Source of the DNA: Euryodendron excelsum
Taxonomy: Eukaryota > Streptophyta > Magnoliopsida > Ericales > Pentaphylacaceae
Direction of reading: 5' to 3'
NCBI GenBank assembly: GCA_033060915.1
Contig: CM065397.1
Location: 29,371,501-29,435,500, forward strand
Length of the DNA: 64,000 nucleotides
Shown here in pieces: positions 58,376 through 64,000 of this stretch (within the stretch, counting starts at the first letter, position 1; every line of letters starts with the position of its first letter). The notes under the pieces were generated by a model. The model was not told where the DNA came from. It ran no database searches and was given only the letters and a program-made list of their open reading frames with translations. Both the position numbers and the translations under genes were made by a program.

Positions 58376-60850
58376 CAAAAATATCCCTACACCATTTATG
58401 TAAATCTGAACAAGCATTATCTCCATTGAATTGTCAAAACATTTCCCATGGAGATAGATACATTAGTCATTTTAACCTTTATCCCAACAGCGCTGGTAGT
58501 ACAATTAATAACATCCTCCATTGTATTAGATAATACGCTCTATAGGATATTACTATTATGGCCTAGGAAATTAGTCCGAATCTTATTAGCAACTCAAAAG
58601 CAATACACTTTAGTGAGGACTAATAGTCCTATCCCACTCATTGGTACCAAAAACAAATGTGGCCTTATAACTTTGATAGCGAATCGATACCCTTTTTTTT
58701 TTATAAGTGTATCCCTACATTGAAAGAGCGAGGGGTATATCTGCACCTCATAAAGGTGATGGATCTTACAATTTTTTAAAATAATGATTGTTAATATGAA
58801 GGGTAATGCTTTACAAACGAAATTTGTATGTAGAAACAGAATGTGCATATGTCTGTAAAACAAAAGCCTACTATTTGTGTTCCATATTTGCCAAAATACT
58901 ACTGCTAAATCATTTTGTATGCTATTTTGTGTATTGCAATTTTGTAGGTGTCTTTGTGAATAATAATTTTGTATGCTTATTAGTTTCCTAATATTATGAA
59001 TTTATAGTAGTGGGCTACAAAAATAGAAACTGAAATAGTCGTCCTCTGCTGATAAACTCACAAAACCCAAATGAAGGTGGAATCTAAGAAGTTGTGGGCA
59101 TCATTTTGTGAATGTTATTCTATTTAAAAAATAAGAACTTTACATTAAATAAGTTTGGCGAAATTGTTGTGGGAAACTACTTAAGAAATTTTTTTCCAAA
59201 ACAATCATTTTCAAGAAACTGTTTCACACAATTTTTAGGTTTTAGAAATGAGTTCACAAGAAAATGGAAACTATTTTTAGTGATTGCCTTTTCAAACTTG
59301 CCATCATTTTCACATACAAAAACTCAACAAATAAAAACCAAAGATGGAAAAGTAACTAGTGAGAATGATACCAAGTAGGCCTTGATCTTACATTAATTTA
59401 CTACTATTAAATGGAGTGGAACTATGGCATTGCTCCATAAGGTCCTCTACTATCCCTAAACTCCCCCAACCCCATGAACATGGCTCTGTAAAATGCACCT
59501 TCTATGAAGAACTAATCTATATATTGTAGATCATCTATTAGTTGCTGAAGCATGGCTCATACATACCTTTTGGAGCATAATACAGAGAACAACCTGATTT
59601 CTTGAACCGAAACTATTCAATGTGCTTCAGTATGTAATTTGTGATCTCTACTTGTGGTGGAGTTTATCAAACCGTTGAAAGGCCAACTATACCCTCATTG
59701 TTCACCAATCATACACCTCTTTCACATTCATTTGTTTAGAAGAGAGAATAGAGAATAGACGAAAAGAAAGAGTAGAGGGCAAGCAACCTGTATCTTTAAC
59801 TATATACAGATTTGAAGATGTTAACTATTCTTGTAGTGGGCCATAGTAGAGGGAAGTGGGTAGGTATCATAACTATGTGAGATCATATTGCAAACTTAAT
59901 GATTTGGGAATTTTACACCAAACTTAATGAAAAAACCTAACATAGAGATATCAACCACAATTGAAATAAAAACAAGTGTCTCAAGTACCTTGAATCCATC
60001 TAGACACGTCGGTATAGGTATCTGAGTATCTCCATCCCCTCTAGAAGCATACATAACTCCTCAAGGTCAACTATATACCTATACTTTCATTGCAATACAA
60101 AAAGCGAAAGTAAGTTACACTATGTGAATATAAAGCCTGATGTACAAGGTGATCCTTCATTTGCCCTAATGTCATTCGGATCAGGAGTAACTACTTTCCT
60201 AGCTATGCTCGGCAGGCCGAATCAATCATGACCTTAAGGTATCATGCCAAAGTACTTGTATTAACCCTTTCACCTCATGGCGTAGTAAAAAAGTCACATA
60301 AGGGTACAATAACGTTTACACAGTGAAGAGGCTAGGGACTCACTCACCTTCTTAAATTTTGGTCGCTAAGTACATAAGAGTATGAATACATGTTACAATG
60401 GAGTAGTTCCATTACGAAACCTATGTCAAGCTGACACACTGTACATATTTTTGTCTAGTTTCTAAGCAAGCGCCTAATTTGAATTTTGCATTTGCTCACC
60501 CTCTTATAAGGTGACAAAAATAAAACCTCATATCTAGCTAGAAATTCAGGTTATGGTGGACACTAGATAATAACCACCATCGATCTTCGACTATTAGATC
60601 CCATCCCGTCTACAACTAGGGTGACGCAATAGGATACAACATCTCATCTTTGCTTGTCGTCACAAGCGCCAAAGGTGATAGCTCGTGTGGAAAAGCCTAT
60701 CAACCTGTTGACATACTCTCAATTTCATATTTGTGTAATGCAATAAGCATGATTATGAAATAGTCATTGAACTGGCATATGCATCATATCATAAAACATC
60801 TAATATCCTAAGGTACATAGTGATCAACTAATAAAACAAACAACGCATCA
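58376..60850. other. AT-rich DNA between the LINE and the Copia pseudogene
   Basis: No gene seen. 59,060-59,395 ends ATACCAAGTAGGCC, the style of a hAT-MITE end, but its partner is unclear. 59,700-60,850 lies just downstream of the antisense Copia pol and probably includes its 3' UTR or LTR. I could not place LTR edges or a polypurine tract. Confidence 0.35.
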
Positions 60851-63010
60851 TCACCATCTACACAGTCTTAATGCCCTAACATGATTAACAAAAGCCTCCC
60901 TATCAATGGGCTTGGTCGGAGGGTCTACAACTATATGAATTGTAAAGATGCGAGTCAGGATCACCTCTTTTTGTGCTACCCTATCTCTGTTGAAGTGATA
61001 TCTCATATCATTGTGCTTTGTCTAGTCGTGGTACTTGGGATCCTTGGCATAGGCTAGTGCTATCGTGCTATCACAGTAAATAGTCACAATCTTAATAGGA
61101 AATATGACAACATCCAAATGTCTTAGGAACCTCCTCAACCAAACAGCCTCTTGTACAACAGTCGAGCACACCACAAACTCTGCGTCCATAGTGGACAAGG
61201 CAATGCAAGATTTTTCTTGCTACCCTATGAAATGGTCCCACTATTAGTAAGAAGGCATATCCGAATGTGGACTTACACTTATTAAGTTCAACACTCAATT
61301 AGTATGAATGTAGCCAATTAAATGCACATCCAAATGCTCATAACACAGTCCAAAATCCGTAGTCCCTTTCAGATACCTTGGTATCCTCTTTGCTACTTTC
61401 CAATGAGCAAGTCTTAGGTTGGATTGGTAACGACTTAACAACCCAACAACATAATTGATATGGGGCTGAGCACACATCGTGGCTCCCTACGGCATTGGAA
61501 TAGAGTACTCGGGACATATGTTCTTTCTCTTTTGGAGTCTTAGGTCTCATATCAAGGCTCAGGTTTTCGCCTTTAGCGGTAGAAGTATCAATAGTTTTAT
61601 AGCTTTGCGTATTGAACTGCTCAAGGACTTTCTTTATGTATGCCTCTTGAGACATACCAAGAAGTCTCTTAGAGCGGTCGCTCTAGATCTTAACTCCTAA
61701 TACAAATTTTGCCTCGCCCATGTCTTTCATCTCGAAAGTGGATGATAGCCGCCCTTTAATGGCAACAATCAATTCTATGTCATTACTAGCCAATAATATA
61801 TCATTCACATAAAGTGATAATATAATGAAACTGTCCTTAGACCATTCAACATTCACACAATGGTCCTCAATCATCGTGAATTTATTAGCAGTAATAGCTT
61901 GATGAATTCTTAAGTATCATTGCTTGGATGATTGCTTCAGGCTATACATAGATCGACGGAGCTTGCAGACTTTATGCTTTTGGCTAGCAATTGCATAGCC
62001 CCATGTTGATCCATATAGATATCCTTATCCAGCTCATCATTAAGAAATGTTATCTTAATGTCCATTAGCTATAGTTCAAAATCCAAATGTGCCTTAATGG
62101 CTAGCATAAGACGACTGAAAGCAAATCTAATAGGAGAGAAAGTCTCCTCATAGCGATACCTTCTTGTCGAGTGTATCCCTTTGCCACCAAATGTGCCTTG
62201 TACCTCTCAATAGAACCATTTGCCTTACATTTGACTTTGAGATAACACTTGTTTAGGTGAGAGTTCAACCAAGTCCCAGGCTTGATTAACTTTCATAGAG
62301 TTCATCTCTTCATCTACAGCAGCAATCCATTTCTCACTAGCAAGTGATGAGAGGGCCTCTTTTGCAATGTTAGGCTTAACATCATCATGCGAAGCACTCA
62401 TGAAAGACTCCTCCTCAATCTCAAAACGACAATGAGAGATGATCTGACCTGTGCTCCTATGCAATGGAGTATCCTCAGAATACTCATCAACTAACATGTT
62501 TGTCGCTACAACACTCTCACTGTCTCTGGGAAATGGAGGAATTTCTCCCTCAGTCTCAACTAGTCTACCTGATGTGCTATCCTGAATATCCTCTACTCAT
62601 AGAGATCCAAATATCTAGACACCTCCCCTCTGCTAGGAAAAACATACTCAAGAAAATACTTACCTTGACTCTATTGCAGTCTCACTCCCATCAGGCTACT
62701 CCCCAATAAACATATATCCCTTTGAGTGGTCAAAATATCGTATAAAGATATGCTTCTTTCCTCTAGGGATTAGCTTCCCATACTTATGAGAAGCATTGTG
62801 TCAATAGGTTGTTGAACCCCATGGCCTTAAACGACTTAGGTCAGTCTTTTTGCAGTTAATAAGGCATCTCCCCTATAAGATACTAGAAGATTAGCTTGCG
62901 TTATCATTGACCTAACTATGTTTAATAAAGTGTAATTCCATCTCTCTGTTACACCATTTTGTTGCAGAGTGCCTACAATAGTCAATTGTCGGAGTGTACC
63001 GTTGATGCAG
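60851..63010 (-). pseudogene. Copia polyprotein fragment: integrase end, RT, RNase H
   Basis: On - from high to low coordinates. Integrase core end QLTIVGTLQQNGVTERWN (about 62,975-62,920; family PQQNGVAER). RT start LASEKWIAAVDEEMNSMKVN (about 62,345). RT active-site region LSLYVNDILLAS (about 61,800; family YVDD, here N for the first catalytic D). RT tail LSRYQSNLRLAHWKVAKRIP. RNase H segments KSTFGYAFLL, IVTIYCDSTIALAYAKDPKY and the C-terminal VVDPPTKPIDREAF. It stops at 60,851-60,853. Several stops and frameshifts are present. Gag, protease and the integrase zinc finger are absent; similarity ends abruptly at about 63,010. A dead relic of a Ty1/Copia element. Confidence 0.88.
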
Positions 63011-63400
63011 GTCAAGCTAACCCACACAAGGTTGCAAAGGGATGACCCAAGAATAGGAAGAAAATACGATTAAAGCTGAGAGGTTTCGACCAAAAAAGGG
63101 GAAATAACCTGGGATGCCCCCGAGCCGGGGGCAGCGGATGTCACTCGACATTGCTAATCACTGATGCCACTCAACACATCCAAGCCACAAGCTTGATTTT
63201 AATGGAGGAATCACTCAGTCCCGCAAAATAACTTGCATAAACAATTTTCAAATCAAAATATTCTGCCTCTTCTTTCCATTACATTGAGAATTTAAAGATT
63301 ACATAGAAGACCACATTCAACTATTACATTAAATGCATGTTTACCACTACTTAGAAACTAGACAACTCTTTGAATTTTTGTCTCCCGTTTACTAAAGACG
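63011..63400. other. unassigned stretch beside the Copia break
   Basis: It includes a GC-rich CCCCCGAGCCGGGGG palindrome (about 63,118-63,132) and CACTCGACA/CACTCAACACA words (about 63,140-63,180). No coding similarity. It may be part of a different repeat joined to the Copia fragment. Confidence 0.35.
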
Positions 63401-63403
63401 TAT

Positions 63404-63706
63404 GTTACTTGGACTCGGTTACGGGTAGGTGTCCAAGTATCAGATTCATCTAATTCTCATATCCAAGGACACTCTGAGACACAGCTAGATTTCATATTTT
63501 TTTAAATACTTTTTTTGTTTTTTAAGGTAAAATGACATTTACAAGCTAAAATATAGCATTTTATACATAAAGTAAAAGTCTTATGCTTAGTTTTATAGTA
63601 AACTCAATTAGTTATACATTCTTGTTAGATGCATGTCTAACTAGTGTCGAGTATCGGGTGTCCGATACGAGTACTTCACATATTTAGAAGAGTCCTGGTA
63701 ATATAA
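63404..63706. mobile_element. MITE-like element
   Basis: Left TGTTACTTGGACTCGG and right GAGTCCTGGTAATA are inverted with few mismatches. Inner words ATCGGGTGTCCGATACGAGTAC and GGTAGGTGTCC are typical of a widespread plant element with TGTTGCTCGGACTC ends (recalled). The flanks allow a TA duplication. It would lie in the 3' flank or UTR of the gene at 63,816. Confidence 0.55.
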
Positions 63707-63815
63707 CTAAAGACTAGTCAGCATTTCAGCTAGTGCATATATTGAAAATATAAATTAGACCCAAAGCCAACTACTAATCTTAAATACCAAATCTGGACAC
63801 ATACACTGCCACATA

Positions 63816-64000
63816 TCAACTCTCATTTGCTCCTGTATCATTCTCTTTGGGTTGAAGAGAACTCGACCTCGAGTTAGGTTCCAAATCTTTCCACAACAAT
63901 TCATCAATCTCCTTTAGTGCTTGGCTTGACAACCATGGATGTTTTAAACTTGGTTTTCCTTCCAATGGACGAGATATTGAGTATGAATTCCACGCCTGGT
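63816..64000 (-). CDS. C-terminal 60 codons of an unrecognised protein (partial)
   Basis: An open minus-strand frame runs from the window edge to TGA at 63,816-63,818. It reads QAWNSYSISRPLEGKPSLKH, then PWLSSQALKEIDELLWKDLE, then a polar tail PNSRSSSLQPKENDTGANES. The mix of a compact W/L-containing segment and a Ser/Asn-rich tail looks like a real protein end, with no repeat character. I do not recognise the family, and the start lies outside the window. It is convergent with the bZIP exon. A chance open frame of 60 codons is possible. Confidence 0.45.
   Translation of the reverse strand, partial: QAWNSYSISRPLEGKPSLKHPWLSSQALKEIDELLWKDLEPNSRSSSLQPKENDTGANES

Overview
This is nuclear DNA of a flowering plant, most likely a woody eudicot. 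It has large nested LTR retrotransposons, plant-type LINE, SINE, TRIM and MITE relics, and a plant DUF599 gene with a long intron. There is no bacterial-style gene density. Most of the six-frame reading frames are chance frames in repeats. Only three or four loci look like host genes.

Positions 1-26,800 are a nest of one LTR family. Its LTRs run from TGTAAGCACC to GCGACA and are about 5 kb when intact. I set the orientation from the first bases: an LTR end at 185 is followed at once by a primer-binding site (188-206) of the kind used by Tat/Ogre-type Gypsy elements. The internal region of that element has no recognisable gag or pol. It carries a 340-bp higher-order tandem repeat (about 8,990-9,800) and a 9 x 77-bp minisatellite (12,918-13,612) directly before a plus-strand LTR (13,641-26,795), which I read as the matching 3' LTR. 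A solo LTR (543-8,331) sits in the internal region and holds an antisense solo LTR (3,260-6,119). The 3' LTR contains a LINE relic, an antisense LTR copy (14,629-21,951, itself carrying a 3.6-kb LTR of another family at 15,611-19,227) and a TRIM element (about 25,190-25,716).

Positions 26,800-36,200 are gene-bearing, AT-rich DNA. A two-exon DUF599 membrane-protein gene lies on + (30,829-33,558). A weak small-ORF candidate with a TATA box lies on - (34,609-34,800), followed by a possible TIR element.

Positions 36,300-47,700 are a second retrotransposon cluster. It holds a Copia gag relic, then a gag-only Tat-type Gypsy element (37,183-46,074) with 666-bp LTRs, a 67-bp minisatellite before its 3' LTR, and a 5-kb antisense solo LTR (37,397-42,411) inside its 5' LTR. 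The uninterrupted 3' LTR serves as an internal empty-site control. Next come Gypsy RT and gag fragments placed head to head.

Positions 47,700-56,300 hold decayed LTR pieces with hAT-like MITEs and a tRNA-derived SINE, then AT-rich DNA with no supportable gene. Positions 56,300-64,000 hold the first exon of a group-C bZIP gene whose DNA-binding exons I cannot find, a LINE 3' fragment, an antisense Copia pol pseudogene, a MITE, and the last 60 codons of an unrecognised minus-strand gene running off the window end.
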